From contig NC_088777.1 in assembly GCF_954871325.1 (NCBI RefSeq), positions 34,387,366-34,451,365 of the forward strand: a DNA stretch of 64,000 bases, read 5' to 3'. The DNA is from Gordionus sp. m RMFG-2023. Its lineage: Eukaryota > Nematomorpha > Gordioida > Chordodea > Parachordodidae. Both the position numbers and the translations under genes were made by a program. Under the pieces are notes generated by a model. The model saw nothing but the letters and a program-made list of their open reading frames with translations. It ran no database searches and had not been told where the DNA came from. Shown here in pieces: positions 1-11,564 of the stretch. How positions within the stretch are numbered: position 1 is the stretch's first letter; the number at the start of each line of letters is the position of its first letter.

Positions 1-635
1 ACCAAATATACTAGAGCAAATAAGTGTTAAAATGGAGGCAACCAAAATAAGTGGGGGATAAAGCCTAAGAGTAAAGAGGGAAGCAAATTAAAATAGTTAA
101 AATGGGGAGATTAAGTCTAAAAAGTAAATTACAAAAAATGGAAAGTTAAGCCTAAGAGTAAAGAAGGAAGTAACTTATAGGGGGAAAATTAAGTCTAAAA
201 GTACATTAACAAAATGGAGGGAAAAATAAATGGGGAGAAAAATTTAAGTCTGAGAAAGAAAATATCTTGAGAAAGAAAATGTCTATAAATAAGACATCTA
301 GAAAAACACTACAAAATTAATTCAAGTGAATGCTCTGTTAAAGTTTTAGATTAATGATGTAAGTTAAATAAATTAATTTAGTGAATGCTCTGTAAAAGTT
401 TTAAATTAATTAATGTAAGTTAAAATAAACCAAAGTAAATAAGTGTTAAAATGTAAGTTAAAATAGACCAAAGTAAATAAGTGTTAAAATGGGGCAACCA
501 AAATGGTGGGGGAATAAATAAGCCAAAAACTCCTAATTAAATACAGGTGAATGTTCAGTACAAGTTTTAATGTAAGTAATTCTAGTGAATTAATTAATGT
601 AAATTAAATAGACCAGAGTTTAACATATAGTAAAA
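1..635. repeat. AT-rich tract with degenerate short repeats
   Basis: No coding region is visible. Short phrases recur, including 'aaataagtgttaaaatg' (near 20, 438 and 475), 'aagcctaagagtaaag' (near 62 and 150) and 'gtgaatgctctgt' (near 326 and 380). The tract ends exactly where the Helitron 3' terminus begins at 636, so it is flanking DNA. It could be an old satellite or the edge of another element. I cannot assign it to a family. Confidence 0.4.
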
Positions 636-672
636 CTAGTTGATAACCCATCAAAAATGACAGGGATGAGAA
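636..672 (-). other. Helitron 3' terminus: hairpin plus CTAG
   Basis: On the minus strand the element ends in a short stem-loop, then about 8 nt, then CTAG followed by T. This is the classic Helitron termination signature. The stem here has mismatches, whereas the copy at 14464-14492 has a perfect 7-bp stem with a TTTT loop. The adjoining sequence (about 640-1000) is repeated in inverse orientation at about 14000-14490. Confidence 0.75.
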
Positions 673-1174
673 TTTTATTCGTTCTTTTACGATAATTCTT
701 TTTACCCCTCCCCCTCCTCCTTCAGGCCAATTCCAACCCATTAAGACTAAGAGAGAGGAATTGTCTTTTTTATTCAATGATTGACGAATAATATATTTTA
801 CCTTTATTTGATGATGGATGAATCAGACATTTTCCTTTTTATGAGATGTGATTTCGAAATTTATATTTTAAATTACAAAAATGAAACAATATCTCTTATT
901 AGCACCCTAAATACTAATATTATTTACCAGAGCTCCTGTTAGTCAGAATTACTACACTCCCCACCGCGTGAAGGTAGGAGATGGATTTTAGGGGAGCAAA
1001 GAAATGAAAAAAAGAATGAAAATAAGAAGGAAGAAATAGAAAAAAAAGAGACAAAGATATGAATTATAAGAAAATATAATAAATATTTATACTTCAAGAG
1101 TTGATGATTATCGGGAAAAATATAATATAATAAATTTTATAATATAGAAAATTTTACCTAAAAAAGGAGATTTC

Positions 1175-2515
1175 AATCTCTTTTCTTTGCTCAAGGTGGT
1201 CTCGTTTTTGAAGATGATGTTGTGATTTCCTTGCTCGTAGTTTGTCGTAAATAACCTGAAATAAAACGTGTAAATTGAAATTATAAAATAGAATATACTG
1301 TTGTTGGTGAGGAAGATAGTTTAGCGATGGTGAAGAAGTTCTCTTTTCTTTGCTCAAGGTGGTTTCGTTTTTGAAGATGATGTTGTGATTTCCTTGCTCG
1401 TAGTTTGCCGTAAATAACCTGAAATAAAACGTGTAAATTGAAATTAAATAGAATATACTGTTGTTGGTGAGGAAGATAGTTTAGCGATGGTGAAGAAGTT
1501 CTCTTTTCTTTGCTCAAGGTGGTTTCGTTTTTGAAGATGATGTTGTGATTTCCTTGTTCGTAGTTTGCCGTAAATAACCTGAAATAAAACGTGTAAATTG
1601 AAATTATAAAATAGAATATACTGTTGTTGGTGAGGAAGATGGTTTAGCGATGGTGAAGAAGTTCTCTTTTCTTTGCTCAAGGTGGTTTCGTTTTTGAAGA
1701 TGATGTTGTGATTTCCTTGCTCGTAGTTTGCCGTAAATAACCTGAAATAAAACGTGTAAATTGAAATTATAAAATAGAATATACTGTTGTTGGTGAGGAA
1801 GATGGTTTAGCGATGGTGAAGAAGTTCTCTTTTTTTGCTCAATGTAGTTTCGTTTTTGAAGATGATGTTGTGATTTCCTTGTTCGTAGTTTGCCGTAAAT
1901 AACCTGAAATAAAACGTGTAAATTGAAATTATAAAATAGAATATACTGTTGTTGGTGAGGAAGATGGTTTAGCGATGGTGAAGAAGTTCTCTTTTTTTTG
2001 CTCAATGTAGTTTCGTTTTTGAAGATGATGTTGTGATTTTCTTGCTCGTAGTTTGTTGTAAATAACCTGAAATAAAACGTGTAAATTGAAATTATAAAAT
2101 AGAATATACTGTTGTTGGTGAGGAAGATAGTTTAGCGATGGTGAAGAAGTTCTCTTTTCTTTGCTCAAGGTGGTTTCGTTTTTGAAGATGATGTTGTGAT
2201 TTCCTTGCTCGTAGTTTGCCGTAAATAACCTGAAATAAAACGTGTAAATTGAAATTAAATAGAATATACTGTTGTTGGTGAGGAAGATGGTTTAGCGATG
2301 GTGAAGAAGTTCTTTTTTCTTTGCTCAAGGTGGTTTCGTTTTTGAAGATGATGTTGTGATTTCCTTGTTCGTAGTTTGCCGTAAATAACCTGAAATAAAA
2401 CGTGTAAATTGAAATTATAAAATAGAATATACTGTTTTTGGTGAGGAAGATGGTTTAGCGATGGTGAAGAAGTTCTCTTTTCTTTGCTCAAGGTGGTTTA
2501 GTTTTTGAAGATGAT
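1175..2515. repeat. Tandem array, about 163-bp unit, about 8.3 copies
   Basis: The phrase 'tcaaggtggt' or its variant 'tcaatgtagt' recurs at 1191, 1354, 1514, 1677, 1839, 2002, 2165, 2325 and 2488, giving unit lengths of 163, 160, 163, 162, 163, 163, 160 and 163. Copies are nearly identical, so the array is young or homogenised. Each unit gives an open frame of about 78 codons on the minus strand only because it lacks stops there. Frames shift between units and no known domain appears, so I do not call genes. The array lies between the Helitron helicase end and the Helitron 3' terminus. Confidence 0.92.
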
Positions 2516-2576
2516 GTAAAGTTGGTGATTTGATGGTGAATAACAAAGTTGGTGACTTTTTTAAATTTCTTACAAA

Positions 2577-3828
2577 TTATGAATTTAAGATTTCATTATA
2601 TACGATATTTTGTGTGAATGTTTTATCATTTTTTAAAATTTTTCCTTGTAATTCTGATGGCAAAATCATAATTTTCATATTATTTTGAGATTTACATCTA
2701 GTAAGAGCCACATATAGTTGTCCATGGGCAAAGACGGGCTCAGGAAGGAATAAGCCTACATGATCCAAAGTTTGTCCTTGACTTTTATTTATTGTAATCA
2801 CAAAAGCGGGAATTATAGGAAACTGTCGTCTTTTTAAAGTAAATGGTAACTGAGAGTCACTTGGAGCTAGATCTATTCGTGGGAGAAAAACTCGATAACC
2901 CTTATTAGTGCCTGTCAATACCTCAGCGTCGATAAAATTAATATGTAAATGTCGTATGATTAAACGGGTACCATTACAAAGTCCTTTCTTTGGGCTCAAG
3001 TTGCGTAATAGCATAACAATTGTACCAACCTTAAGTGTTAGCTTGTGAGGTGGCATACCGGATGGAGTTTGTGAATGTAAAAATTCTAGTGGAAAATTCA
3101 TTATATCATCCTTATTATCGCTTTCAATGGAATCTGCACTATAATAATGTTTGATAGGGCCTGAAATTATATTAATGATATCGTTGTTGAGGGTAAGTGC
3201 AATTTTATTTTTGGTGGTTAATATTATTTTAGTAGAAAGACTATCTATATCAGCAATTTCTATAGAATTACCATACACACATTTTATTAATGAATCATTT
3301 TCAAGCAAATAAGGTGGGATTTCAACACTATTTGTAGGAAGATCAAAATTGCTGCGTGATAGCCCATCTCCAATTTTAAGTAACCAAGCATTGTAATCAA
3401 CTTATATTATCAATCAAATGTATTATTTTAAAATGACTCCATAAATATGAACTTTTTATACAGGACTCTATAATATCGACTTTGGAGCCTTTAGGCACTA
3501 CTGGTAAAGTCTGTCTAAAATCACCACCTAATAAAATTACTTTTCCGCCAAATGGGTGGGAATTTTTCATAATGTCTTTAAGTAATCGGTCAATGCATCG
3601 CAAAGCGTGTGAAGTCATCATTGTGGCCTCATCAATAATAATCAATTTGCTATTTTTAATATCTAGAGCTAGCGAACTATGTAAATTCATATGGGATGTA
3701 GAAGTTTCAAAGATAGGCACAGGTAATTTAAATCCGCTATGGATGGTTCTTCCCCCTTTAAAAGAATAGAGGATATGCCGGTGGTTGCAAAAGGCAATAC
3801 AATTTGATTTTTTGCTCTTATATAACAC
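2577..3828 (-). pseudogene. Helitron helicase, C-terminal half (PIF1-type)
   Basis: Two overlapping-domain pieces in different frames. The piece at 3828-3397 has a Walker B-like IIIDEATMM and the motif III-like GGDFRQTLPVV. The piece from about 3380 down to 2577 has motif V/VI-type residues (INKSQGQTLDHVGL, then LYVALTRC) and ends in a stop at 2577. A PIF1-family helicase unwinds DNA for rolling-circle transposition. The pieces are separated by a frameshift or small deletion near 3400, at the expected spacer between motifs III and IV. An earlier frameshift near 3765 divides this half from the Rep part. Upstream codons of the C-terminal piece (AWLLKIGDGLSRSNFDLP) confirm that it runs past its first ATG-like start. 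Confidence 0.88.
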
Positions 3829-5513
3829 ATTAAGGTATTGTAAAGATACGTTTTACCTGAACCTCCAGGGCCATCCACGAAGAAATATCTTTCTGGAATA
3901 TTTTCTAATTCAATCGTTTGTATAATTAAATCAAAAGCATATTTTTGTAATCGGTTTAATTTAGATATACGCTCGATTGAATCGGCAGCTTCAACATGGG
4001 CATCATAATGTTGTTTTGGGGGGATTTTTGTAGGTGAAGGAAGATCAAAACTTTGACAGCATAAACCATGATCAAGAAAAACGTTTTCAATGTCCATTAA
4101 AGCCATGTTTATTGCAATTACTTCTGAATATTGACGCAAATAATCTTCAATCATCATAAATCTGAACCTATTCCATAGATATGCAGGATTTTCAGGCTGA
4201 CAAAAAATGCAGATAAAGGCAAAAGTACTCCGAAGTTGTGACAGCATTTGATATATTGATCCCTCTTCTAAGCATGATTCCCACTCTTTATCATCTGATA
4301 ACAAATTTCTTTTAATAGCTGCCTCTTTAAAAGTACTCATTAAAATTCCATTAATAGTTTTTAAATAATCAAAACTTGTAGCCCCGCAAACATGAAGTAA
4401 TAATAATCGAAGGAAGAATCGTTCACCAGAATTAGGATTAACGGAATACATTCTCGAAATTACATTTAATCGTTTTTTTCTTAGTTTCCAATGGTAATTT
4501 GTAAACACATAATGATAAGGTATTTCCCCATAAAGATATTGTCTAGCATTTAGATCTGTCTTATTTAACTCAAACCATGCCGTTAAAGTAGTATGTTTAT
4601 TTTCTGATCTCAATAAAGCATCTCTTTCATGTCCAGCAGTGAAATATACTGGCTGTTGTAAAGGTAAATGAATTCCTAAGCGAATAACAGCGTGCGAGAT
4701 GTCATGCATATTATTTTCTAATAATCTCCACATTGATTCACATGCACTCACATATCGCGCATTTAAATGTGATTTAATTTCGTCATGAATATTTATATTT
4801 GAAGCAACATTAATGTCAACATTAGTACAGTCATAGCCCTTATAAATATACTTAAAGATATATTTTACCGATTTAATAGATGTACAAATTTCCACGTTAA
4901 TATGAGCATTGAATTTTAACATTAGATATCGATTATATGGAATAACATAACGATTATCCGTAGGTTTACCGGAAGGAATTGTAATACCATTATCTCGCCT
5001 TTTATAATATGGATACCCATCAATATTTGGTCTTGTTTCCATTTGAAAATCCTTCGGAAATTTTTTGGTACATATGCCATTTTCCATGCAAGGCGATTTG
5101 GGGTTAAATATCCCGCAAGGACCATGTATCATAAAATGGGTAACAATCTGAAAAAGTTTAGGATCGAGAATTTTATCTGGCATTTTGGCACAAACAAATT
5201 TACCTATAGCTTGAGATGTTTCAATTTTGCTATCATCGTTTAAAATAATAAGTATATGGGCATGAGGCAAACCTCTTTTTTGGAACTCGATTGTATATAT
5301 AAAAGCCATAGATTTACCAAATAAATTTTTTTTATTTATATCGAACAATAATTCATTTAATTTCAATTTAAAAACACGGGCTATTAAATCTGGTCTATCT
5401 GTAGGACTTTGCCCGGGAAATAGATTTTCCTTAATTTCACGCCAATTAGGATTGCATGTAAAAGTAATAAACAAATCAGGTTTGCCAAAATTTGAGCACA
5501 ATGGCCATTGCAT
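3687..5513 (-). pseudogene. Helitron Rep endonuclease and helicase N-terminal part
   Basis: This 608-codon open stretch opens at FGKPDLFITFTCN, the start of the Helitron Rep domain. It has the HUH-type motif in RGLPHAHILIIL, which binds the metal, and the two-tyrosine motif YIFKYIYKG, which would nick and rejoin DNA. Near its end is the Walker A loop VDGPGGSGKTYLYNTL of the helicase, then CYIRAKNQIVLPFATTG. The catalytic residues I can see are all present. It is out of frame with the N-terminal domain (shift near 5490) and with the rest of the helicase (shift near 3765). Known family: RepHel proteins of animal Helitrons. Confidence 0.9.
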
Positions 5514-6660
5514 CGTGATAGCGTTCTCGTATATTTCTTTGAGAACCTTGAAAAGATGATGGTAATATTACTGCTTTGCCGGGAATTATATTGTTTGACT
5601 TTGTTTCCAAGTAGTCCATTAATCCAGAATATTCATCTACTCGTAATTTTGGCTGATTTTGTCTAATAAAATTTAAATTATTCGCCTCGACCTGTAAATA
5701 GGAATCAACAATATATTGTTGTGATAATTTCCCAGCAAAAAGGATTGGGTTGAATTCATTTTCACGAATTGCTAATCTAAATATTTTAAACTGTAGTAGT
5801 GCGATATTTGCCCTTGTACGCCCTGTATCTTCACCCTTTAAATCTGGTTTCCAACCAGGGTCACCAAAAGGAAATAATAGAGGATATACCATTGGATCAA
5901 GATTAGGGCTTAATATATTTATATTTATCAGATCACTACCATCAACTTGAGGATAGACCTTGATATCCCGTTTAAATGGGGGTTCACCATCATCATTTGT
6001 AAAAATCATAGCTACTTCATCTATATTAGGAATGTTATATCTTCGCTTGTCACTTGAGCGATCTGCACGAAAAATCATATTGATTTTTTGAACTGGTCGA
6101 TTTTCTTGAATAGCCCTATTTTTTTCTTCTTTCTCAATTTCTCCCAAGGTTTTAAAACTAATAGAAAATGGGTTATTCTGTCTTATTAAAATATCTAATC
6201 TTTTTAAGAGATCCTCATTGCAACCAGAATTTTCTTTCATGTGTAACCTGCCATTAACAGCCTGGGTGGTCTCAAGGACATATAGTTGTGCAAATTTAGG
6301 AGGCATCCCAGTGGAAGGATATAAATGAGATGTTCGGTAATAAATTTGCCCATGAACTCTAAAACAATATGGGACTGGGTTTAAACTATTAGAAATCTGT
6401 GCTCCCATGGATGCGAACGCAAGTGAACTATTATAAGATCTTATATATTTCATAAAGTTTGAATGAAATTCATTGTTAGGATTAGATAAAAGGTCTTGTA
6501 AAAAAGGAATATATCGGATTGATGGTATCTTAACTTTACCCTTATGACAGCAATTCTTAAATTTGCCATCTGTGGGTTTTTCCAATAAAAAATTTAGAGA
6601 ATCGCAATAATCGCACTTAGTGTTGAGTAATCCACAATAATGTTCTTGTACTAATGATTG
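5476..6660 (-). pseudogene. Helitron N-terminal domain (Helitron_like_N)
   Basis: The minus strand reads open from about 6660 to 5476. It starts with EHYCGLLNTKCDYCDSLNF and then KFKNCCHKGKV, the cysteine-rich opening typical of Helitron proteins (CxxC plus a later CC). Later come CFRVHGQIYYRTSHLYP and LYVLETTQAVNGRLH, and it ends at RERYHDAMAIV, which normally runs straight into the Rep domain. A splice acceptor-like tract (TTTATTTTAG) lies just upstream at about 6675-6683, so an upstream exon is possible. A second, shorter version of the EHYCG region lies at 8225-8440. Confidence 0.85.
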
Positions 6661-6748
6661 TTGTGCAGAAATATTTATCTAAAATAAATAAAATAAATTT
6701 GAGGCCTGCTAAAAATTATACATATAATTTAATATTTTTGTGATTATT

Positions 6749-7335
6749 CAGAGACCTGCAGACCCGGTGTAATTGTAAAATCTATACCATCAAAAATCAA
6801 TACGTTATTGATTTTTATAAATCTTTGATTCGACATTTATATATGAATCACAAAATTTTATAAACTCAATCAATAAGGTCCATTTAATTTATTTGAATTC
6901 ATAATATTATTTATAAAACTTTGAATCAACAATTATATAGCACTTCACAAATTACAAATAATGAGTAAACAAATATAAAATATATAGGATATCATTGTAA
7001 AATAAATAAATTCCCTGATAAATTATATAAAAGAATAGAAAATCATATTTATCATTTTAATATATTTAAAACTATTAAATCTATTTTAAATAAAATTTTT
7101 ACAAATCGAAAATGGCCGCCAATATTTATAAAGCGATGAAAAAATATATAATAAATAAATATTTTATAATTTTAATGGTCGCCAATATATTTGAAGCGAT
7201 GCAAACATCTTAAAAATCTATACGGTATTGATTCTACAATAGCAATATATCACTACGGTATTGAATCTATAATTATATCAATACGGTATTGAAGTTACAA
7301 TGAGTATTGATTTCACAATCAATACACCGGCTCTG
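6749..7335. mobile_element. Putative MITE with CAGAG termini, inside the Helitron
   Basis: The left end reads CAGAGACCTGCAGACCCGG and the right end, reversed, reads CAGAGCCGGTGTATTG. The two share CAGAG and CCGGTGTA, so they look like terminal inverted repeats. The interior repeats 'caatacggtattga' (7210-7290) and 'tggccgccaatat' (7113 and 7168). The left end resembles the MITE family at 24424-25532. I see no convincing 8-bp target duplication, so the exact ends are uncertain. Confidence 0.45.
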
Positions 7336-7640
7336 ATGTAAACATATGCCAGGCTTATAATAATTTTTTCTAAAATATTCCATGGGTAATTACGATTATG
7401 TAGCACATACTTATTTTATCTTATATTTTGCCCGTCAAGATGATAGTGAAATAAGAATTTTCTTTTTTATTAGTTGATGAAATATATTTTTTATTGTGGA
7501 CATAAATTAAAATTAATAACCATATACTTCATAAATAAATAATAAATTTTGAATAACCCCTGATGATGGATAAATTAAAAATTTTCTTATCTATCTTATG
7601 AGATGTGATTCAGAAATTTATATTTATTAAAATATTTGTT
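7336..7640. repeat. Helitron-derived non-coding segment
   Basis: The stretch 7545-7640 ('acccctgatgatggataa' and onward) resembles the Helitron 3' subterminal DNA at about 780-880 and 12160-12350. A related segment recurs at about 8490-8640. No gene is seen. It suggests internal duplication of Helitron ends or several overlapping Helitron copies. Confidence 0.45.
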
Positions 7641-7642
7641 AT

Positions 7643-8165
7643 ACATAAATTAAAATTTTTAACTTGGTTTGTTTTTATTGATTTGGGTAGATTAAGATTT
7701 TGGTGAATAGTAGATTTTGGTAGTGTCTAATTTAAAAAAATTTATTTGTTAACATAAATTAAAATTTTTAACTTCGTTTGTTTCTATTGATTTGGGTAGA
7801 TTAAGATTCTGTTGAATGGTACATTTCGGTAATATGATTCGTAGAATCTAATTTAAATAAATTTATTTGTTAACATAAATTAAAATTTTTAACTTGGTTT
7901 ATTTTGATTGATTTTGGTAGATTAAGATTCTGCTGAATGGTACATTTCGGTAATATATATCGTGGAATCTAATTTTAAAAAAATCTATTTGATAACATAA
8001 ATTAAATTTTTTAACTTCGTTTGTTTTTATTGATTTGGGTAGATTAAGAGTCCGTTGAATGGCACATTTCGGCAATATGATCCGTGGAATCTAATTTAAA
8101 TAAATTTATTTATTGTCATAAATTAAAATTTTTAACTTGATTTGTTTTTATTGATATAGGATCAC
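7643..8165. repeat. Tandem array, about 120-bp unit, 4-5 copies
   Basis: The phrase 'aaaatttttaactt' followed by 'gtttttattgatttgggtagatt' recurs near 7650, 7758, 7879, 7999 and 8120. Copies differ by scattered changes, so this array is older than the one at 1175-2515. It lies in the 5' region of the Helitron, between its two N-terminal coding fragments. Confidence 0.8.
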
Positions 8166-8224
8166 TGAAAAAATTATACTTAGATATTGCACCAAAGGTA
8201 TCTTGTGTAGGAATCTAAAAAAAA

Positions 8225-8440
8225 ATAATAAAATAGATTTTAATGGCCCACAGTAATGTTCAACTTGTTCTTGATTTTCAGTATCTTCAAGATTATTGGA
8301 TGTTGAAGCAAATTGTTTATTTCCAGTATCTTCAAGAGGTTGGATGTTGTAGGAATAAGACTTTGCTCGTTCCTTTTCTTGATACGACAAAGTGCCTGTC
8401 TCTTTCTAGCTTTCTCCTTATGTTGATTTATTATTAAAAT
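8225..8440 (-). pseudogene. Helitron N-terminal fragment, duplicate
   Basis: The minus strand encodes a basic segment (KARKRQALCRIKKRNEQS) and, in another frame, an acidic segment NLEDTENQEQVEHYCGPL. The last residues match the EHYCG opening of the Helitron N-terminal domain at about 6640. This is the expected start of a RepHel protein (basic region before the cysteine-rich part), but it has a frameshift and stops where homology to the main copy begins. A third partial copy of the NLEDTENQEQVEH codons lies at 9311-9352. An exon is possible, but a duplicated relic is more likely. Confidence 0.6.
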
Positions 8441-8764
8441 TTAAAAATATAAGAATTACTCAATTTTATAAAAATAAGTTTAGTTTAAAATATTTATTAT
8501 TGTGGACATAAAATAAAATTACTAAATATATACTTCATAAACATATTTATAAAAAATAATGGAAAATATTAGAATAGCCCCTCACCTAATAAATATATAT
8601 TTCGGAATCACATCTTAAAAATATAAAATTTACTCTTGTTGAAGCAATAATGCCTTCTTTAGATTTTGGTAGTATGAAACGTTCCATTGTTTGGTTTTGT
8701 TGAATGGTATCTTGTGTAAAAATCTAAAAAAAATAATAAAATAGTATTTATAAAAATTTTAACT

Positions 8765-9210
8765 TACATTGCCTATGAGATAACCTTAAAAAACTTATTT
8801 AATATTATATGTATTTATTATGTAAGTTTGTATTTGTGCAGGAATCTAAAAAAATAGTATTTATAAAAATTTTAAATTACATTGCCTATGAGATAACCTT
8901 AAAAAACTTATTTAATATATGTATTTATTATGTAAGTTTGTTTTTTGTACAGGAATCTAAAAAAATAGTATTTATAAAAATTTTAACTTACATTGCCTAT
9001 GAGATAACCTTAAAAAACTTATTTAATATTATATGTATTTATTATGTATGTTTGTTTTTTGTGCAGGAATCTAAAAAAATAGTATTTATAAAAATTTTAA
9101 CTTACATTGCCTATGAGATAACCTTAAAAAACTTATCTAATATTATATGTATTTATTATGTAAGTTTGTTTTTTGTGCAGGAATCTAAAAAATAGTATTT
9201 ATAAAAATTT
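8765..9210. repeat. Tandem array, about 114-bp unit, 4 copies
   Basis: The phrase 'aggaatctaaaaaaatagta' recurs near 8840, 8950, 9065 and 9180 (spacing 111-114), each followed by 'ttgcctatgagataacctt'. The array is open in one plus-strand frame of 128 codons, but that frame is only the repeat read through and has no known domain, so I do not call a gene. It lies just outside the Helitron N-terminal fragment. Confidence 0.85.
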
Positions 9211-10089
9211 TAACTTCCCTAAATCTGCCACTTAACGTGGGTAAAATAGAAGAGATAAATGAATTTTCAAATATAAAATAAGATGCTCAGATAAAACGTA
9301 AGTATATGTAATGTTCAACTTGTTCTTGATTTTCAGTATCTTCAAGATTAAGATGTGTAAATTGAAAGTATATGGTTTTGCTCGATGTGGTGTCTGTTAA
9401 AAAATATAATTATTTACTGATTATTGAAGGTTTTGCTCGATGTTGTGTCTGTTAAAAAAAATATCAATTATTGTAATTATTATATTATTATATGTTTTGT
9501 AATTGTTTTTTGTATTGAAATTCTTTTTTTGAAAATGGCGGTTCGATTTGGTTTATGAATGCGTGTTTGATATGTTTAAGCTATGATGATTTTTATTGAA
9601 TATATATATTATAGATTTGAATTCCTTAGCTCTTGTAGGATTATCTGCAAACATTTTTTTCATACTAATGTTCCTTCCTGCCTATTGCCTCAAAATACTT
9701 CTGAAATGCTTTCCATGATTTATAGGAGATTAAATCCATTTTGCTAATATGATCTAAATTGGCTTAAAATTGCTATGATAGATAGATAGATAAATTATAG
9801 ATATATAGAAAGAACAATATATTTGACATCAATTAAGACAAAATATTTACATTTCAACTTAGAAATATAATGCTATTTAAAATAAAATATAATTATATAG
9901 ATGGCGCTAAATATCATGGAGATTAAAACTACAATTTAACATAACTTAAATACTTCAGAATTTGTTAATATTAATTAAATATTATTAAGAATCACTCCCT
10001 ATTTAAGTAGGACAAACGTCCAATAATTAATAAAGAAGTTGAATATTACATAATATATTAACAAAATTATAATTGACTATTATCAGGTA
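9211..10089. other. AT-rich stretch with no recognised gene
   Basis: Apart from the Helitron N-terminal echo at 9311-9352 and two copies of 'ttttgctcgatg' (9375 and 9430), I see no coding region, TIR pair or array. The true Helitron 5' terminus may lie here, but I cannot fix it without a second full copy. Confidence 0.35.
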
Positions 10090-10470
10090 AAATAATTGAC
10101 TATATAATGTCACAGTTGTGACTGTGACTGCTATAATCATTTTGATTGGACAAATAATATTTAAAAGAAAACTATTGGCTAAATTTGATTGACATTTTTT
10201 GAGGATTATATATATAGATAGATAAGTTTTTGTTAAAATAATTTATGATAATAAAATGTTTAATTTTTTAAATTATTTATAACGATGGCGTTAAATACTT
10301 AAATGCTATTTGTTATTATATTTATTATCAAAACCATTTATTAGTAAAATTTATTATAATATTAACTGTAATATATTATATAACTGTCAAATACGTCTAT
10401 AAAAGTGGCATTATATTTAATATTTCATAAACAACTGTATATAGTAGAGGATTATAAACTATATCTAAAA
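10090..10470 (-). mobile_element. Inverted fragment of the CAGKGGCGTC-type hAT
   Basis: About 10260-10470 is the reverse complement of 53740-53950 and of 14510-14650, which are internal parts of the hAT family with CAGKGGCGTC termini. Shared phrases include 'acaactgtatatagtagagg' and 'tataaaagtggcatt'. The part at 10130-10205 is also inversely repeated at about 11270-11345. It is a piece only, with no termini of its own found. Confidence 0.6.
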
Positions 10471-11564
10471 ATTTGCCTTTTAACTTCAATAATAAAATAA
10501 AAAATAATTCTATAAATTAAAATAACATAGGACTTACCTTGAGTCTTTCAATTCAAAATCAAATATTTGCGCCGTTGTTACACAATTATTATATGTGAAA
10601 AAAGATGAAAATATATACAACAAAAATAAAACAAACCCACTTACAACAGTATAATTTTTATAAAATTTATATAATGGCCTAAAGAGAAGAGCATAAGGTA
10701 ATCAGCAGTGGCGTCGCTAGGGGGAGGGCGCACAGGGGCTCGAGCCCCCTGAAAAATTTGAATAGCCCCCTGAAGCAAAAAAAATTATTTTTTAATGGCT
10801 CCTTAATATCCCCTTGAACTAAAAATAAATTTTTTTGATTGCCCACTGAATGATTTCTTTTATAATTCCATTAAGCAATATATAAATATAATTTATTATT
10901 TAGAAATTAATAAGTCTATTTAAATTTTTATTAAATGAATATTATTTTAATTATTGGATTAGATTAATACATATGAATTATATTTTCACCATGTCAGCTT
11001 GCAATCAAATTCTATGTTAAAAAAATAATATCAATAACTCACTAAATATTAATTTAGCTTTAACAGTTGAAGTTATATACTTTTATTACTTAAATTATTA
11101 TTTAACCCTAATTAAATAAATATAATCATATATTATTTGAAAATTAACAAATTTAATATTGTAATTAGCCGAGTTCAAAACGACTAATCAACTGTATATT
11201 TATTTTAAAATTTTATTATCATACCTTAAAAATATTTTCTAGGTCAAATAAGTATAAGAGATCTATTATAATAATCCTCAAAAAACGTCAATAAAATTTA
11301 GCCAATAGTTTTCTTTTAAAACATATTTGTCCAATAAAAATGATAATAGCGTAATCGGTCCAATAGTAATCACCTTACCAAGCTCAGCATTCATACACTT
11401 ACCATTTTATTCACTTCACATATCAAAGCAATGGTATCCAGCAACCAAGTATAATTTTTTCAGTTCTTATATATAATTATATTATTTTTATTAGATTCTT
11501 CAACAAAACCCAACTACCAATATAAGAAAAAACAAACCAAGTTAAAAAACAGAATAAGGAAAAT

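Larger units (their letters stand above)
636..8440 (-). mobile_element. Helitron (rolling-circle transposon), autonomous type, decayed
   Basis: The minus strand carries, in order, a Helitron N-terminal domain (about 6660-5476), a Rep endonuclease domain and a PIF1-type helicase (about 5513-2577). It ends in CTAG at 639-636, preceded by an imperfect hairpin of the CCCRTCA/TGACRGG type; the base beyond CTAG is T on that strand, as Helitrons require. Other copies of the same 3' end lie at 12144, 14492 and 26958. The 5' terminus was not found. The right limit given here is the last N-terminal coding fragment, and related repeats continue to about 9360. The gene is broken by about three frameshifts, so the copy is dead unless helped in trans. 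Confidence 0.85.

Noticed and set aside
1154-2491. Run of overlapping minus-strand frames of 67-133 codons with near-identical peptides
   Set aside because: They are the 163-bp tandem unit read through; unit lengths of 160-163 shift the frame and no known domain appears.
2577-5513. Host PIF1 helicase gene
   Set aside because: It is fused in order to Helitron N-terminal and Rep domains and lies by a Helitron terminus, so it belongs to the transposon.
8809-9195. Plus-strand frame of 128 codons with four internal repeats
   Set aside because: It is the 114-bp array read through; composition is low in complexity and it has no domain.
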